Shown here piece after piece: positions 63,844 to 64,000 of a stretch of 64,000 bases of DNA. Below the pieces are notes generated by a model. It had not been told where the DNA came from and searched no databases. It worked only from the letters and a program-made list of their open reading frames with translations. The DNA is from Muricoccus pecuniae (lineage in GTDB: Bacteria; Pseudomonadota; Alphaproteobacteria; Acetobacterales; Acetobacteraceae): assembly GCF_014199205.1 (NCBI RefSeq), contig NZ_JACIJD010000006.1, forward strand, positions 124,001-188,000, read 5' to 3'. How positions within the stretch are numbered: the first letter of the stretch is position 1; every line of letters begins with the position of its first letter. A program made the translations under genes and the position numbers.

Positions 63844-64000
63844 TCCCCGCTCCCCTGCACATCGCGGGCGAGCGGCTGATGCTCGATCCCATGGGCATCC
63901 TCGCCTGGCCGGCCCGCCGCAGCCTCGTCGTCTCCGACCTGCATCTGGAGAAGGGCAGCCACTTCGCCGCGCGCGGGGCCTTCGTGCCGCCCTACGACAC
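63840..64000 (+). CDS. pdeM: Ligase-associated DNA damage response endonuclease PdeM (partial, cut by window end)
   Basis: The first 53 residues are visible. A GTG start at 63840 overlaps the helicase stop by 4 bp. The metallophosphoesterase motif VVSDLHLEKGSHFA (about residues 30-43) provides the first metal ligands (DxH). Its coupling to the DEXH helicase identifies it as the PdeM partner. The rest, and the expected ATP-dependent ligase and exonuclease genes, would be beyond the window. Confidence 0.88.
   Translation, partial: MIPAPLHIAGERLMLDPMGILAWPARRSLVVSDLHLEKGSHFAARGAFVPPYD

Overview
This window is very GC-rich (70% or more by eye) and densely packed, with many GTG and TTG starts and many 1-11 bp overlaps. 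The gene content points to an alphaproteobacterium, most likely Acetobacteraceae (Roseomonas-like): FliX, UPF0262, a zinc-finger-degenerate DksA, Bug-type binding proteins and a PrpD/methylcitrate synthase pair. The family is inferred from gene content; no 16S rRNA gene is present. I saw no tRNA, rRNA, CRISPR array, insertion sequence or prophage. The window reads as chromosomal housekeeping plus catabolic genes.

Layout. 0-2.2 kb: rpmH-rnpA-yidD-yidC on the minus strand (yidC runs off the left edge) behind a good sigma-70 promoter. 2.3-5.6 kb: a flavin disulfide-reductase homologue without its redox cysteines, 3-hydroxybutyrate dehydrogenase and a patatin lipase. 5.6-8.8 kb: a MarR / DHA2-type MFS / HlyD efflux operon with a clear operator. 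8.9-14 kb: RlmI-like methyltransferase, EamA transporter, class II aldolase, GST and an L-carbamoylase-type amidohydrolase. 14-18.5 kb: tkt-gap-pgk. 18.5-28.3 kb: small metabolic and membrane genes, including an MsrQ-like protein, an RraA/DHDPS-family aldolase pair, an SGNH hydrolase and a MaoC protein.

28.3-34 kb: fusA and dksA, then fliX divergent from flgI-flgJ-flgN-like, with a textbook sigma-54 promoter before flgI. 34-38.1 kb: a tightly coupled five-gene operon (RibD-type reductase, alcohol-dehydrogenase-like protein, PTPS/QueD-family protein, GT4 glycosyltransferase, SAM methyltransferase). It looks like a pathway to a modified pterin-like metabolite and is the best candidate for an undescribed system. 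38.2-42.3 kb: a histone H1-like Lys/Ala-rich protein with its own promoter and terminator, then prpC and prpD.

42.3-47.9 kb: LysR regulator, hydantoinase/dihydropyrimidinase, a HerA-like ATPase and a D-carbamoylase-type nitrilase, suggesting hydantoin or pyrimidine use. 47.9-53.6 kb: three small exported proteins of unknown function, DUF983, UPF0262, mtnA, an endonuclease III homologue and a Bug protein. 53.6-59.7 kb: rhodanese, an ABC ATPase/permease pair without a binding protein, and a coupled pcaL-type fusion / pcaB-like / FMN hydroxy-acid oxidase module. 59.8-64 kb: rmuC, and the ligase-associated DNA-repair helicase with the start of its PdeM partner, cut by the right edge.
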